Positions 41,614 to 50,744 of a DNA stretch of 64,000 bases are shown piece by piece. Source of the DNA: Microthrixaceae bacterium. Its GTDB lineage: Bacteria > Actinomycetota > Acidimicrobiia > Acidimicrobiales > Acidimicrobilacustridaceae. Within the stretch, counting starts at the first letter, position 1. Every line of letters starts with the position of its first letter. The notes under the pieces were generated by a model. It did no database searches, had not been told where the DNA came from, and saw nothing but the letters and a program-made list of their open reading frames with translations. The translations under genes were made by a program, and so were the position numbers. The DNA lies in NCBI GenBank assembly GCA_947449015.1, contig CANFQA010000001.1, positions 49,358 through 113,357 on the forward strand, read 5' to 3'.

Positions 41614-44232
41614 ATGGAGCGGATCACGGCCACACCCACGACAGATCCAGCTCCTCCGATCTTCGGAGAACCTGTTCCAACCTTGATGATGGTGCAGGCC
41701 CAGGTGGAAGCGTGTCCTGGTTCCCTCGCAATCATTGATGTCGATGGTTCGGTAGTGACCTACGGAGAACTCTGGGGGCAAGCCACCGATCTCGCCGAGG
41801 GTCTCAACATCGAGCGCGGCGAGGTCGCTGGTTTGTGCCTCCCTCGTGGCGCCGGGATCGTGGTTGCGATGATCGCAGTCATGATGCGCGGCGGTGTGTA
41901 CGTGCCGTTCAGTCCTGATGATCCGCAGGTTCGTACCGAGAACCTCAGGGAGCGCATTGGCGTGCGCTGCATGATCGAGTCCGAAGGCTCGCGCAGTGTG
42001 GTGCGATCGCGCGACGGCGTCGCAGCCCGAGTTCTCGACATGAGCAGCGATGCACCCGATTGTCCGATCTATGTGATGTGGACAAGCGGTTCCACCGGCG
42101 AGCCGAAGGCGGTTGTTGTTCCTCATCGTGGTGTGACTCGACTTATCCGAGACCACGAGTTCATGGACATCGGACCACAGGATCGTGTTGCGTTCGCGTC
42201 CAACTCGATGTTCGATGCTGCGACCTGGGAGATCTGGGCTGCCTTGGGCAATGGTGCGGGCCTGGTCGTGATCAGTCCCGATGACCTCGTCGATGCTCGT
42301 CGATTGCGGTCCCGGTTTCAAAGGACCGGCGTGACCCACACGTTTCTCACCACGTCGCTGTTCAATCATCTCGTGCGCTCCGATCCCATGATGTTCGGCT
42401 CGCTCACAAGCGTTTCGGTGGGTGGCGAGGCGCTGAATCCATCGGCGATACGCGCAGTGCTCGAGTCCGGTGCTGCTCCAACCTCTTTGATAAATGCCTA
42501 CGGGCCCAGCGAATGCACGACGTTTTCTGTCTGGGGTCTGATCGAACACGTTCCTGCAGATGCGCAACGCATTCCGATCGGTGGACCATTGATGGAAACC
42601 GAACTTGCGGTTGTCGACGCGGACGGAAGCCCAATTCTTGATGGCGAGGAGGGCGAGCTGTGGATTGCCGGGACCGGCGTCGCGCTTGGCTATCTCGGTG
42701 CACCACCTGAGATGGAGCGTTTCGTTGAAACCACGTTGCTCGGGCATCGTGGTGACAGGTGGTATCGCACCGGCGATCTTGTTCAGCGGTTGCCTGATGG
42801 TTCTTTCGACTGCCTTGGTCGCATCGACCGACAGATCAAGATCCATGGCTATCGAATCGAGCCGGGGGAGATCGAAGGAGCGTTGATCTCCCGACCGGGA
42901 GTTTCGGCGGCTTCGGTGATCGCGCTGCGATCCGGTTCCTCGGTCAGCCTGATCGGATTCCTTGTGGCCCTCTCGCACCATGAGGTGAACCCCGACGCGA
43001 TTTTGCGTGACCTGCGCCAGATGTTTCCCCATTACATGGTGCCGGCTCGGCTCCTTCTCGTCGATCATCTCCCAATCACCGCGAACGGCAAGCTCGATGA
43101 AGATCGGCTCCATGCGCTGGCTCGTTCGGCACCACCCAGTGCTGATCAACCGAGGTTTGAACAGCCGACCGATGTTGACTCGGAGGACCCGAATGCGTTC
43201 ATCGACCTGGTTGCGGATTTCGTGCTCGAATGTGCTCGTTCAATCCTCGGTGACGGTCAGCTACGGGCCGAGGATGACATTTGGGCCGCTGGTCTCGATT
43301 CACTTGCCGCGATCGAACTTCTCGACACCATCAATGGTGGTGAGTTCGGTGATCTCGCCGCACCCGATTTCGCGGGGAGGACCACCGTCGCCGAGCTCTC
43401 CCGAGCGCTGCGCACCTCACCGGTCGGAGACTCGGAGACTGGGCGGGTCTCGACGAGCGTGAGGCTCAACTCAGCGGGAACGGCTCCACCTCTGTTCGCC
43501 ATCCCCGGGGCTGCGGGTACGTCTGCCCAATTCATGCATCTGGCGAGAGCGCTAGGAACTGACCAGCCGATCGTGGTCATTGGATCAAGTGGATTGCATC
43601 ACCCCGGACCTGTGCATCGGACGATCGACGCCATGGCGGAGCATGCGATTGGGGAGATCGATGAGGTTCGACGCCCTGGAGATCTGTGCCTGCTGCTCGG
43701 GTTCTCGTCAGGTGCGAGCGTTGCCTATGAGTCGGCGCGAACGCTTCACGAACGCGGATTCGATGTGCGTTTGGTGATCCTCGATGCGATGCCCGGGGTG
43801 GCAGGCGGCGAGCAACTGGGTTCGGTACGACCTGCGCCACTGGTCTTTGAGCGACCGCCATTCCACGTTCGGCTCCGACAGCGCGGACTGCTCGCCACCA
43901 TTGCCCGCGCTCCAGCGGCGCTGCGAGCACGACGCAGATTGCAGCGGATCGAGCAGTACGTGGCCAAGCCGGGTCCGCCGAGTTTCGATCTCGAGCGTTA
44001 CGCCGCGTTCGCCCTGATTCAGAAACGTGCCGTTGAGCAGTACGTTGCCGAACCAGCAGGTCTGCCGGCCACGCTCATTCGTGTCGACGACGGTCCGCTC
44101 GAACTGCTCGGACGCGACCTCTTCGACCATCTTGATGTGTACGTCGTCGGCGGTGTGCACGAAACGATGCTCGATGTGGATCATGCTCCCGAGGTCGCCG
44201 CGATCATCGCCGCGACCATCGCCGCAAGGTGA
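41614..44232 (+). CDS. Single-module NRPS-like enzyme, A-PCP-TE (amino-acid-type A domain)
   Basis: An 872-residue protein. Adenylation domain, residues about 20-500: A3 MWTSGSTGEPKAV, A4 NSMFDAATWEIWAA with the amino-group-binding Asp (D201), A5 NAYGPSECTT, A7 YRTGD, A8 GRIDRQIKIHGYRIEPGEIE, A10 NGKLDE (K493). Carrier domain about 525-600: WAAGLDSLAAIELL with phosphopantetheine Ser563. Thioesterase about 620-872: LLGFSSGASVAYE (Ser698) and late His in GGVHETML. There is no condensation domain, so loaded substrate must leave by hydrolysis, cyclisation or TE-mediated joining. A rough alignment to GrsA gives a pocket like D-A-W-F-V-G-A-T-F, suggesting a hydrophobic amino acid; treat this as tentative. 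It heads the operon. Confidence 0.92.
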   Translation: MERITATPTTDPAPPIFGEPVPTLMMVQAQVEACPGSLAIIDVDGSVVTYGELWGQATDLAEGLNIERGEVAGLCLPRGAGIVVAMIAVMMRGGVYVPFSPDDPQVRTENLRERIGVRCMIESEGSRSVVRSRDGVAARVLDMSSDAPDCPIYVMWTSGSTGEPKAVVVPHRGVTRLIRDHEFMDIGPQDRVAFASNSMFDAATWEIWAALGNGAGLVVISPDDLVDARRLRSRFQRTGVTHTFLTTSLFNHLVRSDPMMFGSLTSVSVGGEALNPSAIRAVLESGAAPTSLINAYGPSECTTFSVWGLIEHVPADAQRIPIGGPLMETELAVVDADGSPILDGEEGELWIAGTGVALGYLGAPPEMERFVETTLLGHRGDRWYRTGDLVQRLPDGSFDCLGRIDRQIKIHGYRIEPGEIEGALISRPGVSAASVIALRSGSSVSLIGFLVALSHHEVNPDAILRDLRQMFPHYMVPARLLLVDHLPITANGKLDEDRLHALARSAPPSADQPRFEQPTDVDSEDPNAFIDLVADFVLECARSILGDGQLRAEDDIWAAGLDSLAAIELLDTINGGEFGDLAAPDFAGRTTVAELSRALRTSPVGDSETGRVSTSVRLNSAGTAPPLFAIPGAAGTSAQFMHLARALGTDQPIVVIGSSGLHHPGPVHRTIDAMAEHAIGEIDEVRRPGDLCLLLGFSSGASVAYESARTLHERGFDVRLVILDAMPGVAGGEQLGSVRPAPLVFERPPFHVRLRQRGLLATIARAPAALRARRRLQRIEQYVAKPGPPSFDLERYAAFALIQKRAVEQYVAEPAGLPATLIRVDDGPLELLGRDLFDHLDVYVVGGVHETMLDVDHAPEVAAIIAATIAAR

Positions 44233-44285
44233 GCCACTGGATCTGGCCCCAGCGATCAGCCGGAGCCACTTTGCCCTAGTATTTC

Positions 44286-44315
44286 TTGATTGTCCCGTTT
44301 GTGGTGAGCAATCAA
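44286..44315. promoter_or_regulatory. Inverted repeat upstream of the substrate-binding protein gene
   Basis: TTGATTG (44286-44292) and CAATCAA (44309-44315) form a perfect 7+7 inverted repeat with a 16-base spacer, ending 19 bases before the ATG. It lies in the only sizeable gap (102 bases) of the NRPS/ABC unit. It could be an operator for an internal promoter or a hairpin tuning expression of the importer. Confidence 0.35.
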
Positions 44316-44334
44316 ATCTGAAGAAGCGATTGCA

Positions 44335-45438
44335 ATGATGGAGAGCGGAACCCAAACACCTGCGAGCGTCATCCCACAAGGGCTGTCACACTCGACGCTG
44401 CAAACACGGCGGATCTCGCGATCTTGGGTCCGGATCGCATGTCTGGTGCTGCTCGCAGTTTCGGCTTCGCTGCTCGCAGCCTGCGGCGGGTCTTCTGGCG
44501 CGTCTGAGGGCTCATCGAAGGTGTCGCTCAAGGTTGGGGTCATCAGCCCGAATAGTTCAGCCCGGCAGATCAACCGCCTGAAGTCGGGGGCTTTCGACGG
44601 CACCGACTATTCGATCGATTGGGTTGAGTTCGCCAGTACCAATGATGCGCTGCCAGCGCTTCTCTCCGGTGCCATAGATGTTGCGCTGATGGTGCAGTCG
44701 CCCGATGTTGTTCTCTCCTCCGGCAATGCGACAGAACAATGGACGGCTGACACGGCACCCTTTGTCGTCATTGCGGCCTCGTTGCCCTTTACTGATACCG
44801 GACAGGTGCTCATCGTCAAGAAGGATTCCCCGGTGCAGTCGCTTTCGGATCTCACTGGCCGGTCAATCACCTTCCCACGGGGCTCACTGATGCAGTACTG
44901 CTGGAACAAGCTCAGGTCCTCCAACAACATCGCCGATGGTGCGGTGAACGAAGTTCCCCTATCGGCGGGAGAGGGGAAAGCGGCGTACCAGAGCGATGGG
45001 GTCGATTCGCTTATCAGCACCACATGGGCGAAGGCACAACTTGCGAGTGGTAAGTCTCGGTTACTTGCCCAGTGCGATTCAAACATCTCCCCCAGCTACA
45101 CAGTGTCAATGGCACGCGCCGGGCTGCTTGATGATGCGTCGACATCGGCTGCGGTGGGTGATCTGCTCGAGCGAGTACAGACCGCCGAGGTGTGGTCGAA
45201 CGACCATCAGGACCTTGCCGCCCAGACCTATGTGGATGTCGCGTCGCAGTCGCCTGCGGAAGCTGCTGCGTCAGCAACGTACGACTACCGCGGCAGGGTG
45301 CCGCTTGATGCAGAAACGATCACAGCCATCCAAGACGAAGCGACGGTCTTTGCTGATCTGGGTCTGATCAAGAACCGACTCGACCTTACGTTCCTCTTTG
45401 ACACGAGGTTCGACAGTGGCGTCACCCGAGGCCGTTGA
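44335..45438 (+). CDS. ABC transporter substrate-binding lipoprotein (SsuA/TauA/NrtA type)
   Basis: A 367-residue precursor. After an unusually long, polar N-terminus (about 30 residues) comes a hydrophobic segment with lipobox SLLAAC, then GGSSGASEGSSKVSLKVGVI. The mature part has the fold of periplasmic-binding proteins for nitrate, sulfonate or aromatic ligands: LLSGAIDVALMVQSPDVVLS, FTDTGQVLIVKKDSPVQSLS, and DLTGRSITFPRGSLMQYCW. The lipid-anchored protein would capture ligand outside the membrane. The permease start overlaps its stop (TTGA). The ligand cannot be read from the sequence; the flanking A-PCP-TE genes suggest their substrate or a related metabolite. Confidence 0.85.
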   Translation: MMESGTQTPASVIPQGLSHSTLQTRRISRSWVRIACLVLLAVSASLLAACGGSSGASEGSSKVSLKVGVISPNSSARQINRLKSGAFDGTDYSIDWVEFASTNDALPALLSGAIDVALMVQSPDVVLSSGNATEQWTADTAPFVVIAASLPFTDTGQVLIVKKDSPVQSLSDLTGRSITFPRGSLMQYCWNKLRSSNNIADGAVNEVPLSAGEGKAAYQSDGVDSLISTTWAKAQLASGKSRLLAQCDSNISPSYTVSMARAGLLDDASTSAAVGDLLERVQTAEVWSNDHQDLAAQTYVDVASQSPAEAAASATYDYRGRVPLDAETITAIQDEATVFADLGLIKNRLDLTFLFDTRFDSGVTRGR

Positions 45439-46334
45439 CCCAGGAGATCCCCGGCCATGACGGCCCCGTGTTGATTGATGCCGCTGATGGTTCACCATCG
45501 GTGCACACTGGGGAGTCACCGGCGCCAGCACGAGGACTTGCTCGAATATCAAGATGGACTGTGGGTTCGCCGGTCACCGATCGCCGTCGGAGGCACCTTG
45601 TTTCGGGCCGGATGCTTGGTCCGATAGTCCTACTGGCGCTGTGGTGGGCGCTCTCCGCTGCGGGTGCCCTTGATCCGGATCTCGTTCCCGGGCCTGCGGA
45701 TGTGCTGCGGGCGGGCGGGCATCTGATCAGCACCGGACAGTTTCAGTCGGCGCTGTTCGCGTCGATCAAACGGGTTGCTGTGGGCATGTCTGGTGGTGTC
45801 GCCGCCGGAGTCAGCCTTGCGGTCCTCGCTGGGATTTTCACGATTGGTCGAAATCTCTTCGACTCCAACATGCAGATCATCAAATCGATTCCGAGCTTCG
45901 CCATTGCCCCCCTTCTCATCATCTGGATGGGGATTGACGAGGGACCCAAGTTTCTTCTCATTGCGATCGCAACTTCGGTTCCGGTGTACGTGGGCGTCTA
46001 CGGAGCAATTCGCAACATGGATACACGCTTACTTGACATGGCCCGCACACTCAAATTGCGTCGGTCCACCCTCATCCGTCACGTCATTGTTCCAGGAACG
46101 GCGCCGGAGTTCCTCGTCGGTCTCCGTCTCAGCTTCGCCTCGGCATGGTTGGCACTGATCTTCGCCGAGCAGGTCAATGCCAAACAGGGTCTGGCCAAAC
46201 TGATGTCGGATGGTCGAAACGACTTCCGGATCGACGTCATGCTCTTCGTGGTCGTTGTCTATTCAATCCTCGGCCTCGTTTCATACGCATTCGTCCGAAT
46301 GCTTGAGCGACGCCTCCTTGTTTGGAAGCAATGA
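45435..46334 (+). CDS. ABC transporter permease (SsuC/TauC/NrtB type)
   Basis: A 299-residue inner-membrane protein starting at TTG 45435 within the preceding stop. About 60 polar residues precede the first of about six helices (RMLGPIVLLALWWALSAAGA). The BPD_transp_1 core follows, with the EAA-type loop LLDMARTLKLRRSTLIRHVI and VPGTAPEFLVGLRLSFASAW. The combination is that of the taurine/sulfonate/nitrate permease subfamily, normally a homodimer with one ATPase. The next gene begins inside its stop codon (ATGA). Confidence 0.9.
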   Translation: MTQEIPGHDGPVLIDAADGSPSVHTGESPAPARGLARISRWTVGSPVTDRRRRHLVSGRMLGPIVLLALWWALSAAGALDPDLVPGPADVLRAGGHLISTGQFQSALFASIKRVAVGMSGGVAAGVSLAVLAGIFTIGRNLFDSNMQIIKSIPSFAIAPLLIIWMGIDEGPKFLLIAIATSVPVYVGVYGAIRNMDTRLLDMARTLKLRRSTLIRHVIVPGTAPEFLVGLRLSFASAWLALIFAEQVNAKQGLAKLMSDGRNDFRIDVMLFVVVVYSILGLVSYAFVRMLERRLLVWKQ

Positions 46335-47080
46335 CTATCGACGGTTTGGCGAAGGAGAGCGCGACGGTCGAACCGGCGGTGGTGCTTGACGGGGTCGGGC
46401 GGTCCTTTGATGATCGAGTCGTGTTTGACGGTCTCGATCTCATGATCGACAAGGGTGAGTTCGTGGTGATCCTCGGTCACAGCGGCACGGGCAAGAGCAC
46501 ACTGTTGAGAATTCTCGCTGGATTAGATCGTGAGTTCTCCGGCCGCTTCCTTGCACCCGATCAGCGATCGATCGCGTTTCAGGAACCACGACTTGTGCCC
46601 TGGCGCCGAGTGCTGGCCAACGTCACGCTCGGCCTCACCGGCAACGATGTGCAGAACCGAGGCCGCGAGGCATTGGCCGAGGTCGGACTCACCTCGCATA
46701 TTCGCGCCTGGCCCAACACGCTCTCTGGAGGTGAGGCCCAGCGAGTTGCGTTGGCTCGAGCGATGGTCAGGATGCCTGAGTTGCTCCTGCTCGATGAACC
46801 GTTCGGTGCGCTCGATGCACTCACCCGCGTACAGATGCAAATACTCCTTATGGAACTTTGCGCCAAACATCGCCCTTCGGTGGTGCTGGTGACTCATGAC
46901 GTCGAGGAGGCAGTGCTGCTCGCCGATCGACTCCTTGTGCTCCACGAGGGACGCTTCATCCTCGATCAGCGCGTCGCGCTGCCGCAGCCGCGACTGCGCA
47001 CATCACCTGACGTGCAGAGGATTCGGGCTGAGGTGCTTGGTGCGTTGGGAGTCTTTGATGAGCGTTCGGAGCTGCAATGA
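46331..47080 (+). CDS. ABC transporter ATP-binding protein (SsuB/TauB/NrtD type)
   Basis: A 249-residue ATPase; ATG 46331 overlaps the permease stop and is preferred to the TTG at 46322. Walker A is GHSGTGKSTLL, Q-loop AFQEPRLVPWRR, signature LSGGEAQRVALARAM, Walker B LLLLDEPFGALDA and H-loop VTHDVEEAVLLADR. The EPRLVPWRRVLANV stretch is characteristic of this importer subfamily. It completes a full SBP-permease-ATPase importer. Its own stop overlaps the start of the second NRPS-like gene (ATGA), which ties import and adenylation together in one transcript. Confidence 0.93.
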   Translation: MTIDGLAKESATVEPAVVLDGVGRSFDDRVVFDGLDLMIDKGEFVVILGHSGTGKSTLLRILAGLDREFSGRFLAPDQRSIAFQEPRLVPWRRVLANVTLGLTGNDVQNRGREALAEVGLTSHIRAWPNTLSGGEAQRVALARAMVRMPELLLLDEPFGALDALTRVQMQILLMELCAKHRPSVVLVTHDVEEAVLLADRLLVLHEGRFILDQRVALPQPRLRTSPDVQRIRAEVLGALGVFDERSELQ

Positions 47081-49656
47081 CCAGCACGCTTGAAACGCAT
47101 ACAGCGGAGCAACCGCGGAGCCTTGCCAGCGAACTCGCTCAAGTCGCTGTTCTGAAGCCGAACGAGTTAGCCGTCACCGATGGCGTGCACTCACTCACTT
47201 TCGGTGAGCTCGAACATCGAGCAGCAACAGTTGGTCATCGACTGATCGAAGCCGTTGAGAACGAAGGCGCTTTTGGCCGTGTCGTTCGAGGATCTCGATG
47301 GCTTCCTGTCATCGTCGACCGCACGGCTGCTTCGATGGTGGCGCTGCAGGCCGCGGCGCGCGCTGGCATGGCGTTCTCACCCATTGAGGCAGATCTTCCC
47401 GTGGATCGAATTGCTGAGGTGTTCCATCGGCTGGGCGACCCAAAGGTCGCGTTGGTTGCCGATCGCCAGTACCTCGGGTTGCTGCCCGCCGGCGTGCGTG
47501 GCATTCCCGTCATCGATGATCAGCTCAATGTTCGCTGTGCGGTTGTCGAGGTCGATCCGCGGGCACCCGGGGTGGTCAACTTCACCTCTGGTTCGACGGG
47601 TCGACCCAAGGCTGTCGTCCGCCCATGGAACTCATTTGTCCGGTCGATGCAAAGTGAACGAGCACGTGCCGCTGGCATCGGATCTCGGCGGGCCAGCCAA
47701 CTTCGACCGTTTTCATTCGGAGCGGGACTGGCGCGAGTAGGTCGCGTTTCTCTGGGTGATTCCCTCCACATCATTGATCCCCGCGCATTCGATTCCGACG
47801 GATTGCTCAACGCGATTGCGGAACACGAGCTCACTGATATCCATCTCGGGGCCAGCCTGATGGCGACAATGCTGAGGGGCTCAAATCGAAGTCGCCGACT
47901 TCCTTCGGTCGAGGTGGTTCGACTCGGGGGTGAAGCGACGCCATGGGATCTCATTGAACCCATCTTCGACATGGTTTCGCCGGATGCCTTCGTCCAGGTG
48001 GGGTTCGCGGCAACTGAAGCTGGCAACATGACTCGATTCGAGGTTCGTCCCGGCGACCCAATCGGCAAGGGGTTTGTTCCACTCGGTCGACCGGTTCGAC
48101 CGGAGATGTTTCGCCTCGCGCCGGCGGAAGGTGTCGACACCGCATTCGAGATCCTCGTGGGCGATCCCCAGTCGATTGGTTTCCTTGACGACCCCGAACT
48201 CGACGCTGCAAGGTTCACGACCGACACCGATGGTGTTCGGTGGTGGTGCAGTGGCGATCTAGCTACCGTCGACGATGAAGGCATTGTCCACCATCACGGC
48301 CGAATCGATTCGATGGTCAAGGTCAATGGTGTCCTGATTGAGCCAGGAGAGGTTGAAGCTGCGTTGCGCGGCATCGACGGGATCGCCGATGCTGCAGTGG
48401 TCCCCAAGGTGGCGGTCAACGGTTCCAAACGCCTGATCGGTCATCTGGTGGTCGACGAGGATTCGCTGACCGGTGAGTCTGTGCGCGAGCAACTTCTGCG
48501 CCGGCTCCCTCAGGCGCTCGTGCCGGCCATGTTTGTTCTCCACCAGCAGTTCCCACTGACCGATCGCGGAAAACTGGATCGGCGAGTATTGGCTGAAACC
48601 ACCTGGGAGCGATGGCGCTCCACAGAGCCTCGCACTGGCCATCTCGAACAGGAACTCTGGTTGGCGAGCCAGGTCGAACTCATCCTGGACCTTGGTGAGG
48701 TCGGGTTCGATGATGACCTCTGGGACCTCGGACTCGACTCGCTCGGGGCTGTGGAACTCTGCGCGGCGATCAGTGACGCAGGATTTCCTGAGATGAATCC
48801 CAACCAGCTACTCGAGACACGAACGGTGGCTTCACTCATTGCGTTCTTGAGCTCATGTGAGTGTGGAATCCCCTCTGTATCGGTGGTACTGAACGCGTCG
48901 GGTACTCGCCGACCGGTGTTCGCGCTCCCTGGCGGCGGCGGAACCGCGCTGCGCTTCCAAGCTCTTGCCCAATGTCTGGGAGAAGGGCAACCCGTCGTCG
49001 TGATCGAACCGCAAGGAATGCACTTTCCGGGTGTAGTTGATCGCAGGATTGAGTCGATGGCGGCGCACGCTGTCAACGAGATCGAAGAGCGCCTCGATGA
49101 AGGCGACCATTGTGTGCTGATGGGATTCTCGGCTGGAGCGACAGTCGCGTTTGAGACCGCACGGCAGTTGCATGCGAGCGGGCGTTCCGTAGAGCTGATT
49201 CTCCTTGACGCTGTGCCTGGTGGACGAGAGAAGCCCGCCGCTGAGGTCACGGCATCGACAATCGATAAACGTCCGAGCTTCGTCCGTCGTCTGCTTGGGC
49301 GCGGCCCGCTTGCAACTGCGCGTCGTCTTCCGGCCCTACTCGCCGCCCGAGGTCATCGGCGCATTCTCGAGCGCTACTACCTCGATCCGGGCCCTCCCAG
49401 TCACGATCTGGATCGATACTTGGCTTTCCGGCGGATCCAAAGTGAAGCCATTTCGGCCTACCAACCCGAGCCGCTTCCCATTGTCGGAACGCTCATCAGA
49501 GTTGCGAATAATCCGATCGAGAGTGCTGCTGAGCCGCTCTTCGACGGACTCAGAGTTGTCGTGGTCGGTGGCGATCACGATTCAATGCTGATGCACCCAC
49601 ACGTTGCCGCAATCGCAGTAGTTGTTGTCGCCGCCAACGGGCCAGTCAGTCGCTGA
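47077..49656 (+). CDS. Single-module NRPS-like enzyme, A-PCP-TE (A domain lacking the amino-acid Asp)
   Basis: An 859-residue protein with the layout of the 41614 product. Adenylation, about 15-510: A3 NFTSGSTGRPKAV, A8 GRIDSMVKVNGVLIEPGEVE, A10 RGKLDRR (K499). The A4 position reads LRPFSFGAGLARVG instead of FDAxxWE, so the Asp that holds an alpha-amino group is missing, and A5 is QVGFAATEAGNMT. A keto, hydroxy or aryl acid is a likelier substrate than an amino acid (inference). Carrier: WDLGLDSLGAVELC (Ser555). Thioesterase: LMGFSAGATVAFE (Ser685), with His in VGGDHDSML. TE regions of the two proteins share RRxxxRxxxxPGPPSxDLxRY-type spacing, indicating duplication. No condensation domain. 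Confidence 0.92.
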   Translation: MTSTLETHTAEQPRSLASELAQVAVLKPNELAVTDGVHSLTFGELEHRAATVGHRLIEAVENEGAFGRVVRGSRWLPVIVDRTAASMVALQAAARAGMAFSPIEADLPVDRIAEVFHRLGDPKVALVADRQYLGLLPAGVRGIPVIDDQLNVRCAVVEVDPRAPGVVNFTSGSTGRPKAVVRPWNSFVRSMQSERARAAGIGSRRASQLRPFSFGAGLARVGRVSLGDSLHIIDPRAFDSDGLLNAIAEHELTDIHLGASLMATMLRGSNRSRRLPSVEVVRLGGEATPWDLIEPIFDMVSPDAFVQVGFAATEAGNMTRFEVRPGDPIGKGFVPLGRPVRPEMFRLAPAEGVDTAFEILVGDPQSIGFLDDPELDAARFTTDTDGVRWWCSGDLATVDDEGIVHHHGRIDSMVKVNGVLIEPGEVEAALRGIDGIADAAVVPKVAVNGSKRLIGHLVVDEDSLTGESVREQLLRRLPQALVPAMFVLHQQFPLTDRGKLDRRVLAETTWERWRSTEPRTGHLEQELWLASQVELILDLGEVGFDDDLWDLGLDSLGAVELCAAISDAGFPEMNPNQLLETRTVASLIAFLSSCECGIPSVSVVLNASGTRRPVFALPGGGGTALRFQALAQCLGEGQPVVVIEPQGMHFPGVVDRRIESMAAHAVNEIEERLDEGDHCVLMGFSAGATVAFETARQLHASGRSVELILLDAVPGGREKPAAEVTASTIDKRPSFVRRLLGRGPLATARRLPALLAARGHRRILERYYLDPGPPSHDLDRYLAFRRIQSEAISAYQPEPLPIVGTLIRVANNPIESAAEPLFDGLRVVVVGGDHDSMLMHPHVAAIAVVVVAANGPVSR

Positions 49657-49740
49657 TCGCATCGTTCGCAACCCACCGCTCCAACCGGTTTGTGTGTCGC
49701 GCCTGAGGATGAAGGCTCAGCGGGGCCACTGCGCGAGCAG

Positions 49741-50613
49741 TTACGAGGGAATGTCTTCGCCCCACATCGATGGTTGAGGCCGCAGTCGACGGCCGAGAAC
49801 TGCTCGGAGTCGATTCGGGAGCATCCTCACGATTCGCGGCTTGGCCGCTTCCTCGCGCGCTTCTTTCGCGGCGATTGCTTTGAGGCGCAGTGATTCGAGC
49901 ACCGCTGTGAACCTTCCACCATCGATTGTTTGCAACACACTGGGGGCAGGGGGTCCGTTCTCGCCATCAAGAATCGGAGCCTCTTCAATGGGGTTTGGAG
50001 ACAGAGTGGCTGTCAGCGCGCGCTGATGCCAAAGACGGGTGGCGAATCGGTCGCGGCTAGCCGGAGACCACACGGGCTTGCGCATCACGACAATCGATTC
50101 CTCCCACACGTTGCGATTCCAGTCGGTGAAGACATCGACCACCTCGAACTCGAGGTGGTCCGCAACAGCAACGAAGCCGTCGTCATGGAATCGCCAGCAG
50201 TCAACTGGATAGCGATGGTACGGGCCGCGTCCAGGGGCGGTGATGAGCGCTAGACCACCGGGGCGCAGGGCACGGCCGATCTCGAACGCGGTCGCCCAAA
50301 AGAAGGGGATGTGTTCGAAGGTCTGTCCCGAGACGATGACATCAAAGGAATCGGATTCGAGTTCGTTCCATCGGTAACCATCGGCGGGGATTACGTCGAC
50401 GTTGAGACCCGATTCCACGTCGAGGCCTGTGTAATTCCACTCTGGATCGTCGAACAGCGTGCGGTAGGTGAGTACTTGACCGCCGACCATTTGGCTCCCC
50501 ACATCAAGAATATCGAGGTGCGTACTGCGGAATTGGTCGAGGTAGGTGGAGACAAACGCCGCGACTTTCTCGTGGCTGGAGGTGTGCAATGCGACTCCCG
50601 AAGTCGAGGTCAT
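49741..50613 (-). CDS. Class I SAM-dependent methyltransferase
   Basis: The start is set at ATG 50613 (MTSTSGVALHTSSHEKVAAF), leaving 290 residues. Motif I is diverged (DILDVGSQMVGGQVLTYRTL), the acidic residue lies in YTGLDVESGLNVDV, and DVIVSGQTFEHIPFFWATAF and ALRPGGLALITAPGRGPYHR are the later motifs, as in methyltransferases of glycan clusters. A 100-residue C-terminal extension, Arg-rich at the end, follows the catalytic domain. It is divergent from the sulfotransferase gene. It may tailor a surface glycan or the product of the neighbouring A-PCP-TE operon; neither is proven. Confidence 0.8.
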   Translation of the reverse strand: MTSTSGVALHTSSHEKVAAFVSTYLDQFRSTHLDILDVGSQMVGGQVLTYRTLFDDPEWNYTGLDVESGLNVDVIPADGYRWNELESDSFDVIVSGQTFEHIPFFWATAFEIGRALRPGGLALITAPGRGPYHRYPVDCWRFHDDGFVAVADHLEFEVVDVFTDWNRNVWEESIVVMRKPVWSPASRDRFATRLWHQRALTATLSPNPIEEAPILDGENGPPAPSVLQTIDGGRFTAVLESLRLKAIAAKEAREEAAKPRIVRMLPNRLRAVLGRRLRPQPSMWGEDIPS

Positions 50614-50744
50614 GCGAAGTAATGACAACAACTTGAGGCTACCCAGTGGCAAGGATATTCCCGACTGGGGCTCCGTTCGCGTGCGCCGGTATGCGACGGT
50701 GATCGTCTGGATCAACCGATAACCTTGAGTCCTGGGCTACGTAG

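Noticed and set aside
41518-43149. 543-residue minus ORF
   Set aside because: Antisense to the first A-PCP-TE gene, His/Arg-rich with no domain; a shadow of the GC-rich coding frame.
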